A stretch of 64,000 nucleotides of DNA. Origin: Bin80 sp965220935 (lineage in GTDB: Bacteria > Bacteroidota > Rhodothermia > Rhodothermales > Bin80). Below, piece after piece: positions 39,732 through 49,118 of this stretch. Each line of letters starts with the position of its first letter. Within the stretch, counting starts at the first letter, position 1. The translations under genes were made by a program, and so were the position numbers. The stretch is taken from the NCBI GenBank assembly GCA_965220935.1, contig OZ244857.1, forward strand, positions 3,534,001-3,598,000, given 5' to 3'. The notes under the pieces were generated by a model. The model was given only the letters and a program-made list of their open reading frames with translations. It had not been told where the DNA came from and searched no databases.

Positions 39732-40724
39732 TCATGGAGTCTCAGAGTCCGTAGACGCTCCCAAACGATGTTTAGTCACAGTATTGATACCTGTATTCTC
39801 AGGAAGACCGACAGAAAGGGTTGCAAAAAAGATCAGATTGATGAATCGATTCACAATAGCTACAGCCCCAAACAACGCTGCAATATGAACCTCAGAAACC
39901 GCCATCACATCCGCAATGCTCACAGCCACAGCCATCGTGATCAAGTCCTGACTGGGAGTAAATGGAATCTGATTAACAATGATCGTAACCGCAGCATATG
40001 TGAACCAAACCTGAATAGGAACGTCTGGCATCGCTAGGTGCCACATGCCGATTTCCAAGACCTGTCTGACGATTAAGCGACCAACATGTAACCCAAAAAT
40101 CATCCGCGTCACCATCCAAGGCATTGAAAAGATCTTTCGCCTCCATTTAAGAGTAGCCAAAACCACAACCAGTATCATGACAACACCCAGAATTACAACT
40201 GTGAAATGGGTTTTTGGAATCACCTCGCTTACATTGACCTGTCCCACAAAAGCAAAAACGACGACCAGAATGATTGCAACCAATGTGGAGGCAGCCGCAG
40301 AAATGATATTCATATCTCGAATACATTCAATAATTGATCGACTTGAATGCCCGACATGATCCTGCGCCCAAGTAAAAAGATATAGTTCGCCCGAATATCC
40401 GAGTACTTCCTTATTCAATATTCGCTTCTTGATAAAGGCCCTATAAGCGGAGACTAGACTAAAATCCCATACCATCCTGTAGGCTAAAAACTGTACGGTC
40501 GGTAACAAAAAGTAGATCAAGATCAAAAGTACATAAAACCAAGGATCCAACGGTAACCCCTCAATGAGATCCTGGACTCGTACGTTTCGAAGCTGCCACA
40601 CCAAAAAGAAAATGATTCCCACGGTAAAGGCGACGCGTGCTAATCTCAGAATCCGCTGCCCCCGACGCGTTGACCTCATCTGATCTATCCTTTCACGAAT
40701 CTGCATTAATTGGTGCTGAGGCAC
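39732..40724 (-). CDS. polytopic membrane protein, LPG-synthase-TM/flippase-like
   Basis: The protein is 330 residues with about seven membrane segments (for example VAFTVGIIFFLVWQL, WFYVLLILIYFLLPTVQFLA, AAASTLVAIILVVVFAFVG and the C-terminal IAALFGAVAIVNRFINLIFF). The arrangement resembles the lysylphosphatidylglycerol synthase transmembrane (UPF0104/AglD) group, but the usual signature is weak. It is the first gene of a leftward operon with DUF3047 and MMPL genes and is divergent from the MaoC gene. I assign it only as a membrane protein with that possible relation. Confidence 0.55.
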   Translation of the reverse strand: MPQHQLMQIRERIDQMRSTRRGQRILRLARVAFTVGIIFFLVWQLRNVRVQDLIEGLPLDPWFYVLLILIYFLLPTVQFLAYRMVWDFSLVSAYRAFIKKRILNKEVLGYSGELYLFTWAQDHVGHSSRSIIECIRDMNIISAAASTLVAIILVVVFAFVGQVNVSEVIPKTHFTVVILGVVMILVVVLATLKWRRKIFSMPWMVTRMIFGLHVGRLIVRQVLEIGMWHLAMPDVPIQVWFTYAAVTIIVNQIPFTPSQDLITMAVAVSIADVMAVSEVHIAALFGAVAIVNRFINLIFFATLSVGLPENTGINTVTKHRLGASTDSETP

Positions 40725-40792
40725 GAATAATTCATGAAAATATCGTATTGTATTGTATCTTTAAGATTCAAACTATTGGTGCTACTACATAG

Positions 40793-41230
40793 ATGAGAAA
40801 AGAAAAACCACTCAATACCTTTGATTCTCTTAAGATTGGCGATGCCTATGACCATCAACGATTTATAAGTGAGGACGATGTCTTAACCTTCGCACGAATC
40901 ACTGGCGACGATAATCCTCTGCATGTGGATGCCGACTATGCTGAATCTACAAGGTTTGGTCACCGAATTGTCCATGGTGTGTTTCTATTGGGGCTTATCT
41001 CTAAGGTTCTCGGACGTAACTTCCCTGGCCCTGGAAGTGTCGCAGTTTCCATTTCGTGCCGATTCCTCCGCCCTGTTAAAGTAAACTCAGAAGTTCGCGT
41101 TTCGGTCAAGATCACTGAAAAATTTGAAAAGAAACGCTACGTCAAAGCAGAGACAAATATCTACTCTTTAGCCAATAAAATGGTCCTTGCTGGCGAAGCG
41201 ACCATTATTCCTCCGCATGAGACTCAATGA
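40793..41230 (+). CDS. MaoC-family (R)-specific enoyl-CoA hydratase
   Basis: This 145-residue hot-dog protein has the MaoC/PhaJ active-site motif GDDNPLHVDADYAESTRFGH, followed by IVHG; Asp39 and His44 are the expected catalytic pair. FARITGDDNPLH and the closing strand EVRVSVKITEKF fit the single-domain family. It would hydrate trans-2-enoyl-CoA to (R)-3-hydroxyacyl-CoA in fatty-acid or PHA-type metabolism. The start codon lies 68 bp from the divergent membrane-protein gene. Its 3' end overlaps the convergent recF gene by 26 bp. Confidence 0.85.
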   Translation: MRKEKPLNTFDSLKIGDAYDHQRFISEDDVLTFARITGDDNPLHVDADYAESTRFGHRIVHGVFLLGLISKVLGRNFPGPGSVAVSISCRFLRPVKVNSEVRVSVKITEKFEKKRYVKAETNIYSLANKMVLAGEATIIPPHETQ

Positions 41231-42353
41231 CACGCCCTCCCCGAATTTGAATAGATTGATTGGGGACGCCCCATTCTTCAATTTTTGAGCGAAGATTTTC
41301 TGCGTCCGCGGCCGTAAGTAAACTTTGGCCTGTCGCTGAGTCGTTCAACCAATCCATAATGACCTCTGTGCGTGCTAGATCCAAAGAATCAAACAGATCA
41401 TCAAGTAACAGAACAGGTTTTTCTTCAAGACGCGAATCTAAGTAATGGAACTGGGCCATCTTCAATGCAATTGCAAATGAACGATGTTGGCCTGTAGAAC
41501 CATATCTTCGCACCTCCAGCTGATTTAATTTAAAGACAAGTTCATCTCTGTGAGGTCCCAAAGTCGTTCGGCCGAGTTCTATATCTCGATTCGTTGACTG
41601 CGTGAGCGCCTCTAGAAGGGCCACCTCGGCTTCTTCGTTCGTTGATTGCGCTGCCACATGGATCGGTCCTTGATACGTAATCAGTGGCTCCTCAATGACT
41701 TCGCCTAAGCGTTTCCAAGCGCAGTTGAGCTCTTCATTGAATCTCTCAAGAAAAGCTGACCGCTGTACAGTAATTCGCGCACCTAGTCGCGCCAACACTG
41801 CATTCATTGGCATCATTAATCCATCATCTATTTGACGGTTACGATGGATGGCAAGGTACTCATTACGCTGCCTGAGTGCGCGTCTATAGCCGATGAGATC
41901 TTCAAGGTGCGCAGGCTTTGCCTGACTTAACATACTATTCAAGAATTTTCGCCGATCCTCTGGCCCTCCGTACGTAAGGTTTTGATCACTCGGCGCAAAG
42001 ACAACCAGTGGGACGACCCCGACAATATCGGCAAGGCGCTCAAGGGCAGCACCATTGATGAAGATACGTTTCCCCTCACGCGCAGTCACTACAACCCGAA
42101 TGACGACTTCCTTACGTAGAGAGCCTTGAAATTTTCCTTCAACCTCAAAATACGTTTCACCACGCCGAATCACATAGCGCTCCACACCTGTAAGAAAACT
42201 CTTGGCTAAGCACAGATAATGAACGGATTCAAGGATATTTGTCTTGCCTACACCATTTGGCCCATATATGAGATTGATTCCTGGGGACAGTGTGATCTTT
42301 GAATCTATATGCGCTCGCATATTTTGAAGACGGAGAGAGCGCAAAATCATCAA
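41205..42353 (-). CDS. recF: DNA replication and repair protein RecF
   Basis: The 382-residue SMC-like ATPase is complete. Walker A is YGPNGVGKTNILESV (about residues 30-44), the RecF block LTYGGPEDRRKFLNSMLSQ is central, the signature region STGQHRSFAIALKMAQF follows, and Walker B is PVLLLDDLFDSLD. It loads RecA at gaps with RecO and RecR. In many bacteria recF is next to dnaA, dnaN and gyrB; here it stands with a MaoC gene on one side and a stand-alone ATPase on the other, so the classical cluster is not conserved. Confidence 0.95.
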   Translation of the reverse strand: MMILRSLRLQNMRAHIDSKITLSPGINLIYGPNGVGKTNILESVHYLCLAKSFLTGVERYVIRRGETYFEVEGKFQGSLRKEVVIRVVVTAREGKRIFINGAALERLADIVGVVPLVVFAPSDQNLTYGGPEDRRKFLNSMLSQAKPAHLEDLIGYRRALRQRNEYLAIHRNRQIDDGLMMPMNAVLARLGARITVQRSAFLERFNEELNCAWKRLGEVIEEPLITYQGPIHVAAQSTNEEAEVALLEALTQSTNRDIELGRTTLGPHRDELVFKLNQLEVRRYGSTGQHRSFAIALKMAQFHYLDSRLEEKPVLLLDDLFDSLDLARTEVIMDWLNDSATGQSLLTAADAENLRSKIEEWGVPNQSIQIRGGRVIESHAEE

Positions 42354-42556
42354 CTGTCATTTAAGGTGAACAGCAATGGCGGTACTGGCTGGGGCTTCAA
42401 CTCATAATATTCAGGATCAAATCGCTCCATCTGACTATGACAGGATGATTAGGTGATAGCGATGACTACGTATTCCTGAATACTGGACAATCAGTGCAGT
42501 GAAGGCGTGGGCATATAGCAACATACATCCAAGCAAGATTACCATAGACTCATCAT

Positions 42557-43753
42557 TTATCTGGATTTAGATCCAATGCTCTTTTGAGGATTCTCTGACG
42601 GCATGGATTGATCTAGGTTCTTGTTGGAAAGGATGGGTTGATGTATGTGACTCGCATACTCATCAATCAACCATGTGTGGAAGGAGGGAATGGGAATGCC
42701 ATAGTCTCCGTCTTCCCGTTCATCAATGATGCCTCTCTCAAGTGCTTTATTGAAGAGATTGCCTGCCTCTTCGTGAGAGTACTCTTCTTTGAGCGCAGAC
42801 ATGATCTCATCAAACTCAATGGTTTCCCCTGATGGAACACCATTGAATATTTCTGCGATAACTTGACGCTTCTTCTTGTCAATACCTCGCGCACGCTTTT
42901 TGTAATACATCGTCCGATACTCTGCACCCCTCGCAAGTACAAACTCCAATCCATCATCTGTCATGCGATGGTTGTGTGATTTAAGAAAAGATACCGCAGG
43001 CTTCATGTAGGAGATGATATGCTGAGGCCACCCATGCGTCTGTCCCGCAATGGCCTTAATCCATACATGAGGATCTCCCTCTGCGCCTCCATCTTTGACG
43101 AGCCATTCTCGTATCACGGCGCACTCTGACTCCTTATCCAACCGCCCAAGCTGAACCATGCAATCACCCTCAGAACGCGAAATCCCTAATTTCCAAAAGG
43201 CGGATTCGGTCGTCCCTAACCCCGCCGCTAGTAGCATGATCGGCCTTCCCAAGCCTCCGTTGTGAATGACATCCAGGGTGTCTCCTGCTACGATCTGGAT
43301 CTCCGAGTCATCGGGAATTTTATTCAGCCTTTGCGCTTCATCAAGCAATAAGATAAGCCCAGTTTGGGGGGCCAGATGTTTGAGTACTTCTTCTGGACTC
43401 GCATGCCCCGCGACACTCTCAACAAGCCCACCCTCTAAGAACTTAATGCCGCCTTTTAGGGCGTATTCTGAATCAATCGTATACGATTTTCCAAGTGATT
43501 GGGCCATAGGTGCGGGAGAAAATAAGTTTTTTATTCCGATCTTAGCAACGGCCCATCCACAAGATTTAGCATTGTTAGACAGCACATCAAGTAGGGCTGT
43601 CTTCCCCGCGCCTGGTGCTCCCTGAATTAAATAGGTCGTCCCCCCTTTTTCCGATCGATAGAGTTCAAGCGTATTAGCAAAGGAATCAATGATTTCTTTG
43701 CGCCCGTGAAAATATTGAGCAGGCCCTCGATCTTTAAGCAAGCTTGGACTCAT
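42557..43753 (-). CDS. stand-alone P-loop ATPase (AAA/STAND-like), paralogue 2
   Basis: The protein is intact, 398 residues long and alignable end to end by eye with the ATPase at 20312-21535. Shared features are LKDRGPAQYFHGRKEI, Walker A GAPGAGKTA (residues 45-53), Walker B LILLLDEAQ (133-141), LLAAGLGTTESAFWKLGISR, THGWPQHIISY and the tail GIPIPSFHTWLIDEYA. Divergence between the two is considerable, so the duplication is not recent. It is monocistronic, next to recF but separated by about 200 bp and so probably independently transcribed. Function is unknown. The repeated occurrence as single genes suggests a self-contained activity. Confidence 0.75.
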   Translation of the reverse strand: MSPSLLKDRGPAQYFHGRKEIIDSFANTLELYRSEKGGTTYLIQGAPGAGKTALLDVLSNNAKSCGWAVAKIGIKNLFSPAPMAQSLGKSYTIDSEYALKGGIKFLEGGLVESVAGHASPEEVLKHLAPQTGLILLLDEAQRLNKIPDDSEIQIVAGDTLDVIHNGGLGRPIMLLAAGLGTTESAFWKLGISRSEGDCMVQLGRLDKESECAVIREWLVKDGGAEGDPHVWIKAIAGQTHGWPQHIISYMKPAVSFLKSHNHRMTDDGLEFVLARGAEYRTMYYKKRARGIDKKKRQVIAEIFNGVPSGETIEFDEIMSALKEEYSHEEAGNLFNKALERGIIDEREDGDYGIPIPSFHTWLIDEYASHIHQPILSNKNLDQSMPSENPQKSIGSKSR

Positions 43754-44450
43754 AACAATAGTCGTGTGGTTACTCGCTCGTTATCAACTCTATGATTCCA
43801 CATTAGTTCATCATCAATGGTATCTGATAATTTCGTAGGGCATCGCAGATGGTAGCTCCCATATTGAGATAACCCGTATACATGGGAAGAACAAGTCCAC
43901 AATAATGAGGGAAATCCCATTAAACCCAGTGAATCTGATGATTTTTAGGGTTTACTTTAGGTCTATGGGCAGTATGCCGATGGATTCATCTTGAATTTAC
44001 CCGAATAACAAAGAATGGTTTGTTGATCCAAATGGGAGTGGTGTGTCCAGTCGTCAGAAACAAAAGATCTGAAAACGCCCGATTTAGATGGAATTGCTGT
44101 CATCCTACTTTACTATTACCATAACATCAACTGGAGTACACACGCAATGAGCATTTTTGTAATGATTCAATACTGAAACAATCAAACTAGCGGATCCTAC
44201 GTCAATATGCGAGATCAGAGACTCAAATCTTATACGAACCTGTCATAATAGAGTCAATTACATGTAATGATAGGCATCTTATGAACCAATACACTTTTTT
44301 CTAACACATTGTATACACTCCCTGTCATCTTTCTGGTTCGCCTGATCATTCATAGACAGAATTTCTATATGCCAAGCTCGTTTTTATCATTTGATAGATT
44401 TTTGCCTCGCACCTGTTTTTCATGAGTTAAGCCTTTCATCTTCTTTTTAT
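43754..44450. other. intergenic stretch
   Basis: About 700 AT-rich bp with no supported gene. It should contain the promoter of the reverse-strand ATPase and possibly distal regulatory DNA for the rightward protease. I see no clear IS remnant. Confidence 0.35.
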
Positions 44451-44565
44451 GTGCCTCGGGATTTCTTAATATATTCCAGTCCTGCACTTGGAGATTAGAA
44501 TTGCAACTCGCTGACCATTTTAGGAGCAAGTGCCTCGGGAGTTCTTACATATTCCAATCCTGCAC
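44451..44565 (+). repeat. two imperfect 36-bp direct repeats upstream of the protease
   Basis: GTGCCTCGGGATTTCTTAAT continuing to CCTGCAC (44451-44487) recurs as GTGCCTCGGGAGTTCTTACA continuing to CCTGCAC (44530-44565). The start-to-start spacing is 79 bp. They lie 110-225 bp upstream of the subtilase start, in a position suited to regulatory binding or to a duplicated promoter segment. Confidence 0.6.
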
Positions 44566-44597
44566 ACGATTCTACGATTTTGTCGCTTCCAGAAATC

Positions 44598-44632
44598 ACG
44601 ATACAAACGTATCGTTAAGGATACGTTTTTTT
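44598..44632 (+). promoter_or_regulatory. overlapping alternative hairpins resembling a transcription attenuator
   Basis: Two mutually exclusive stems share bases. ACGATAC/GTATCGT (44598-44615) has a 4-nt loop. AAACGTATC/GATACGTTT (44605-44628) has a 6-nt loop and is followed by T's to 44632, the form of an intrinsic terminator. The start of the subtilase lies 44 bp downstream. This is the geometry of an antiterminator/terminator switch, but no ligand domain or leader peptide is evident. Confidence 0.5.
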
Positions 44633-44675
44633 GCGTATTTTGGTATTTTTAGGAAAATTGTGAAGTACATGCTCC

Positions 44676-47423
44676 ATGAGATCTATCCTCTGTTTTTTTC
44701 ATATCGTTATATTCTCAATCACTGCCACACAAAATTGGGGGCTGGACAGATTTAATTCCACAAGAAGGATTCAAAATCCCCCTCAGCCAACTTTTCCCGC
44801 CTCCTCGTTGACTTCACAAACTCAACCCGAGTTTATCCAAAATATAGTGGTCGTTCAGTTTGCACAAGAAGTTATTCACAAAACACTCCAGACTGGCTTA
44901 CAGGAGTTTGATACAAAGACAAGCCAACTCAATATCTACTCCATGGAGCGAGTATATCCTTTCCTTGACAATATTGAACCTACCCCGAAAATCAGAGAAA
45001 ATCTGCTATCGCTGCGAAGAACCTACTATGTACGATATCACTCAAATACTGCACCCGAGCAGGTTGCAGATGATCTTAAGATCACGCGAGGTGTGATATA
45101 TGCCGAACCATTAATTGTCCACCATTTGCATACACCTGTTCCCAAGATATCGCCCAACGACCCTGAGTTCAGGAATCAGCCTGAGTTAAAACTATTGGGG
45201 CTCCCCGAAGCATGGGATGTCGTGAAGGGAAATGAAGGTTCGCCCAAAGTCATCATCGCTATTGTAGATACTGGAGCAGAGTGGACTCATGTGGACTTAC
45301 TGGATAATGTCTGGACCAACCCCAATGAGATACCTGACAATGGTGTTGATGACGTACACGGGGTGAATTTTGCCAACAAAAATGAAAACGACAATGATCC
45401 ATTTCATCTTGGGAATGATCACGGGACTCTTGTTGCTGGGGCTGCGGGTGCCGTTACTAATAATGGAATTGGAGTCGCAGGTGCTTCGTGGAATGCAGAG
45501 TTAATGCATATCAATGCGTACTGTAGGGCGTGGTGGGGAAGGGCGGGCATCTGTTGGGGCTACGAGGGAATTCTCTACGCTGCTGCCAATGGAGCAGACA
45601 TCATCAATGCAAGCTGGGGTGGAAGTATACATGGCAATACCCGTTTCTATGACGAGAGTATTGACCTGGCAACGGACATGGGAGCACTGATCGTAGCAGC
45701 CGCGGGGAATGATTCGAGAAATCTTGACTTATTCAATCAATATCCTGCAGATCACCCACGAGTTTTATCCGTGGGAGCCACAGAAAAGGATACTCGAAAA
45801 CTTGCTAAATTTTCAAATTATGGTAAAACGGTCGATGTATTTGCTCCTGGCGTGAAGATTAGAACTACCGATCTAAACAATGATTATGATTATGTGAATG
45901 GCACATCGTTTGCATCTCCTCTTGTTGCGGGCGTGGCGGCTCTGGTGAAAACAGTCCAGAGAGATATTCCCCCTGATTCACTGCGAGAATTTATCCGCGC
46001 CAGTAGTGAAAATATGGATGACGATAATCCAAACTATAAGGGTGAACTTGGACGAGGATTCGTGAATGCCTTTGAATCTACAAAAGCATCTGTTTCTTTC
46101 CCTGTGATACGTCTTCTAAACTGGCAGTGGACAGATAACGATGGCAATCTAGATAACGCAACAGGGAACGAAGTAACAATAACGGCGGAGTTGATGAATT
46201 ATTATAGGGATGCAGATCAACTTAAGATCCGATTAGTTGGGGCTGAACCATATTCTTTTCTGGATTGGCTGTCAACGGATATTGATATTGGATTTTTAAG
46301 CCAAAATGATCCCAAACAAATAAAGTTCATATTCCGTGTAGGAAATGATACTCCACCCAACAAGCCTGTTCAATTCTTCATTCAGGTTCAAGGTGAGGAG
46401 TTTACAGATTACATAGGAGAAATTCATTTATTTCTCAACATTAACTTATCCGTTTTCTCTCTTCACCGTGATTTAAGTGCATTTTACGCTTCTACAAACG
46501 GGGATGAATGGAGTGATAACGGGGGTTGGGATCCAGAGAATGTGCCTCAATCACCCAAAGATTTTGCAAAATGGCATGGACTTTATCTCAGGGAGTCCTA
46601 TTTGATTCAAATTGAACTCCCCCAAAACAATCTTAGAGGCTTTATTTCACCGGAATTAGGAGATCTGTCAAATTTGGAGAGACTGGACTTGTCCAATAAT
46701 CGATTGAGAGGAAAATTTGCACCAGAGCTCGGTCGTTTAACGAATCTTGGAGAACTAAATCTTTCCAATAATGAATTTACTGGACAAATTCTGCCCCACT
46801 TCGGTAACCTATCAAACATAGAGAGGCTGGACTTATCCAATAATCGGTTGACAGGAAAAGTTGCACCAGAGCTCGGTCGCTTAGCGAACCTCGGAGAATT
46901 AAACCTTTCAGAAAATGAATTGACAGGTGAAATTTTATCTCACCTCGGAAATCTGAGAACTCTGAAGGTATTGGATTTGTCCAACAATTTTCTCTCAGGA
47001 GAAATTCCTCCCCAATTGGGGAGCATGAATGACCTATTCGTTTTGGATTTGTCCAATAACAGATTCTACGGCCAAATTCCACTTGAACTTGGCCATTTGT
47101 GGAACTTGGAAACCCTCAATCTTTCTGATAACGAGTTTATCGGCGTACTCCCCCGATCTTTAATGAGGCTTAGAAACTTGCGTTTTTTTCGCACAATGGA
47201 GCATGTGCACCAAGTGATGAAGAGTTCCAGAGATGGGTTCAATCAATTGAAAAATATGAAGGAACCACATGTCCACCTCTCTCCTCAATCCAGTTCATTC
47301 ACAATGCAATGCTTCCTGACCCAGTCAATGTATCCATTGGTGGCATTAAACTTGCGAGAGATATTGAATTCAAAAGCGCCACCGGTTATACTCCCATACG
47401 AGCGGGGTCATATAGCGCGTTGA
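44676..47423 (+). CDS. secreted subtilisin-family protease with leucine-rich repeats (frameshifted before its sorting tail)
   Basis: The signal peptide is at residues 1-22, followed by a propeptide-like region and a peptidase S8 domain. The catalytic triad is Asp198 (IVDTGAEWTHVD), His249 (NDHGTLVAGAAG) and Ser411 (NGTSFASPLVAG). A linker domain follows, then about seven plant-type LRRs of 24 residues (NLERLDLSNNRLRGKFAPEL and relatives, about residues 650-830). At a T7 run (47183-47189) the frame shifts and ends after about 80 unrelated residues at 47423. In the duplicated copy the run is T8 and reading continues into the sorting tail. The intended product is about 1180 residues. The gene follows direct repeats and an attenuator-like hairpin. 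Confidence 0.85.
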   Translation: MRSILCFFHIVIFSITATQNWGLDRFNSTRRIQNPPQPTFPASSLTSQTQPEFIQNIVVVQFAQEVIHKTLQTGLQEFDTKTSQLNIYSMERVYPFLDNIEPTPKIRENLLSLRRTYYVRYHSNTAPEQVADDLKITRGVIYAEPLIVHHLHTPVPKISPNDPEFRNQPELKLLGLPEAWDVVKGNEGSPKVIIAIVDTGAEWTHVDLLDNVWTNPNEIPDNGVDDVHGVNFANKNENDNDPFHLGNDHGTLVAGAAGAVTNNGIGVAGASWNAELMHINAYCRAWWGRAGICWGYEGILYAAANGADIINASWGGSIHGNTRFYDESIDLATDMGALIVAAAGNDSRNLDLFNQYPADHPRVLSVGATEKDTRKLAKFSNYGKTVDVFAPGVKIRTTDLNNDYDYVNGTSFASPLVAGVAALVKTVQRDIPPDSLREFIRASSENMDDDNPNYKGELGRGFVNAFESTKASVSFPVIRLLNWQWTDNDGNLDNATGNEVTITAELMNYYRDADQLKIRLVGAEPYSFLDWLSTDIDIGFLSQNDPKQIKFIFRVGNDTPPNKPVQFFIQVQGEEFTDYIGEIHLFLNINLSVFSLHRDLSAFYASTNGDEWSDNGGWDPENVPQSPKDFAKWHGLYLRESYLIQIELPQNNLRGFISPELGDLSNLERLDLSNNRLRGKFAPELGRLTNLGELNLSNNEFTGQILPHFGNLSNIERLDLSNNRLTGKVAPELGRLANLGELNLSENELTGEILSHLGNLRTLKVLDLSNNFLSGEIPPQLGSMNDLFVLDLSNNRFYGQIPLELGHLWNLETLNLSDNEFIGVLPRSLMRLRNLRFFRTMEHVHQVMKSSRDGFNQLKNMKEPHVHLSPQSSSFTMQCFLTQSMYPLVALNLREILNSKAPPVILPYERGHIAR

Positions 47424-48217
47424 TTCAATCACAAGGTACTGCGACAACACAGTCCATAACTGTTCCAACAGGATTCTTATACCCCAATCGTTCATATGCA
47501 GTGTTCACCCTTGGCAATGAGTTAACTGTTGCATCCAAGGTTCTGGAAACCCGCTTGACTTCTTTGGTTGATAACCTTGTCAATGTGATGCTGGTGCATG
47601 GTTCTGCTGATCTAGGCACAGTGCGTATTCAGACAATTGATCTATTTGCTGATCCACGTACAGCACCACCGACGAGGCTACTTGCAAATAATTTCAAGTT
47701 TAACCAAGTACGACCATATTTTTCAATAGATTCCGATTACCACAGAATTGAAGTCATATCAGATGGCAAGAAAATAGAGGTTTTTGATCTAGATCTAAAT
47801 GGGTATCATGGTAAGACATTGATTCTAAATCTGTCCAATACCGCTAAAAATCTGGATATTTTTTCAGTAGATGAAAATGGACGAGTAGATATTTCGAATA
47901 CAGTGACTGGCATAGATATTGAAGATACTGAGACTCCGATTGAGTTCGTGCTTCATGGGAATTATCCGAATCCATTCAATCTGTCCACACGGTTTCGGTT
48001 TGATCTCCCAAAGCCAGCTCAGGTAAGCATGCAAATTGTAGATATGATTGGACGGGAGGTGCTCAGAGTACCTGCAATAGACTATGGAACAGGTTCAGAT
48101 CTTGAAATTGAACTGAACACAGCAAATCTGGCCAGTGGAACCTATCTATATCGTATGATTGTGGTCAACGCGGAAAATCGGTATGTAAAAACGGGACGGA
48201 TGACATTGGCAAAATGA
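47309..48217 (+). CDS. C-terminal part of the subtilase: DUF4397 domain and T9SS sorting domain
   Basis: This frame is the natural continuation of the upstream protease. With one extra T in the 47183-47189 run the reading goes RFFSHNGACAPSDEEFQRW, then SIQFIHNAMLPDPVNVSIGG and onward. It holds a DUF4397-like domain (VNVMLVHGSADLGTVRIQTI) and a type A sorting domain (LHGNYPNPFNLSTRFRFDLP, SGTYLYRM, VKTGRMTLAK). As drawn from ATG 47309 it would lack a signal peptide and is probably not made alone. The sorting domain sends the protease through the Por (type IX) secretion system. Confidence 0.8.
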   Translation: MLPDPVNVSIGGIKLARDIEFKSATGYTPIRAGSYSALIQSQGTATTQSITVPTGFLYPNRSYAVFTLGNELTVASKVLETRLTSLVDNLVNVMLVHGSADLGTVRIQTIDLFADPRTAPPTRLLANNFKFNQVRPYFSIDSDYHRIEVISDGKKIEVFDLDLNGYHGKTLILNLSNTAKNLDIFSVDENGRVDISNTVTGIDIEDTETPIEFVLHGNYPNPFNLSTRFRFDLPKPAQVSMQIVDMIGREVLRVPAIDYGTGSDLEIELNTANLASGTYLYRMIVVNAENRYVKTGRMTLAK

Positions 48218-48479
48218 CCAGTTTGGTGCATTGATTCGTCTCGGTTACTGCGTGAACCAGGATCGGATATGTGTTCCTGCGTATTGGCTGTTCTGGTTAA
48301 AGTGGACTACGCACCGAAAGTTTACCCTCATCCGTTGAACCTAAAGACTCAGTCTTATTCTATCCGACCGAATGCTCACCGATGTTGATTTGCATTATTA
48401 CTGCGTTACAGATTTCTATCCCAATATCATTTACCTCATGTAGAATTCCGTTATGATCCTGACTTAGTTCCGAAAATGG

Positions 48480-48960
48480 GAGCGTTTTAGGAACCCTTTG
48501 AAGTAGATGGGGCGTACTTCGGTGGATTGGAAAAGAATAAGCACAATAACAAGAAAATGAATCTTGGACGCAGTCAAGACGGCTGTGTCGGGATGAAAGA
48601 TCGTGCAACTGGACAGATCAAAGTATAAGTAGTTGAGCGCACAGACAAATCTATACTGTGAGGCTTCGTAGATGAGAATGTAATTGAATGCGCACAACTC
48701 TATACGAATTCCAGGACGGCATACAAGAATATTGATCGCACAACAAAACAGTAACGCATAGTGTTTCCGAGTACGTCAACGGACAGGCACATATGAACGG
48801 TGTGGAATCCTTCTGGGCGATTCTGAAGCGGGCATCGTACACGGTATATATCAGCAAGAAGTACTTAAACCGCTACATCACTCAATTCGCTGGAAAGCAT
48901 AACCTTCGAGACTACATACGGAAACCCAAATGCAGTACATTGTTGCGGATATAGTCCGCT
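48480..48960 (+). pseudogene. IS1595-family transposase remnant
   Basis: The forward strand reads PFEVDGAYFGGLEKNKHNNK, then GCVGMKDRATGQIKV, a stop, VVERTDKSIL, and after frame changes a YTNSRTAYKN-like block and the HMNGVESFWAILKR-type block near 48790-48830. This is the order of an ISXO2-like (IS1595) transposase. The N-terminal part and several codons are lost, so it is dead. Confidence 0.7.
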
Positions 48961-49023
48961 TAAGGTGCTGTACAATTAGTGGCCTGAGAGGGAGTATAAC
49001 GGTAACTAAACTTTAGTTACGTT

Positions 49024-49118
49024 TCAGCAATTCCCACTAAGTCAAAAACTCCCTCTTGGTGTCCCCAAGGCGCATATTCTCAGAAGTGATTTCGTAAACT
49101 ATTTTGCTAAATTTTCGT
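49024..49118. repeat. solo 95-bp end of the 1.65-kb IS, truncating cruF
   Basis: It begins with CAGCAATTCCCACTAAG and finishes with TTTCGTAAACTATTTTGCTA followed by AATTTTCGTCAG. This matches the inverse of 54105-54010, the right end of the element at 52460-54105, with a diverged centre. No other end is found nearby. It lies exactly where the CruF-like reading frame loses its C-terminus. Confidence 0.65.

Noticed and set aside
41205..42353. recF considered as a marker of dnaA/oriC immediately nearby
   Set aside because: No dnaA, dnaN, gyrB or DnaA-box cluster is visible around it; origin proximity rests on parS and mnmG-rsmG instead.
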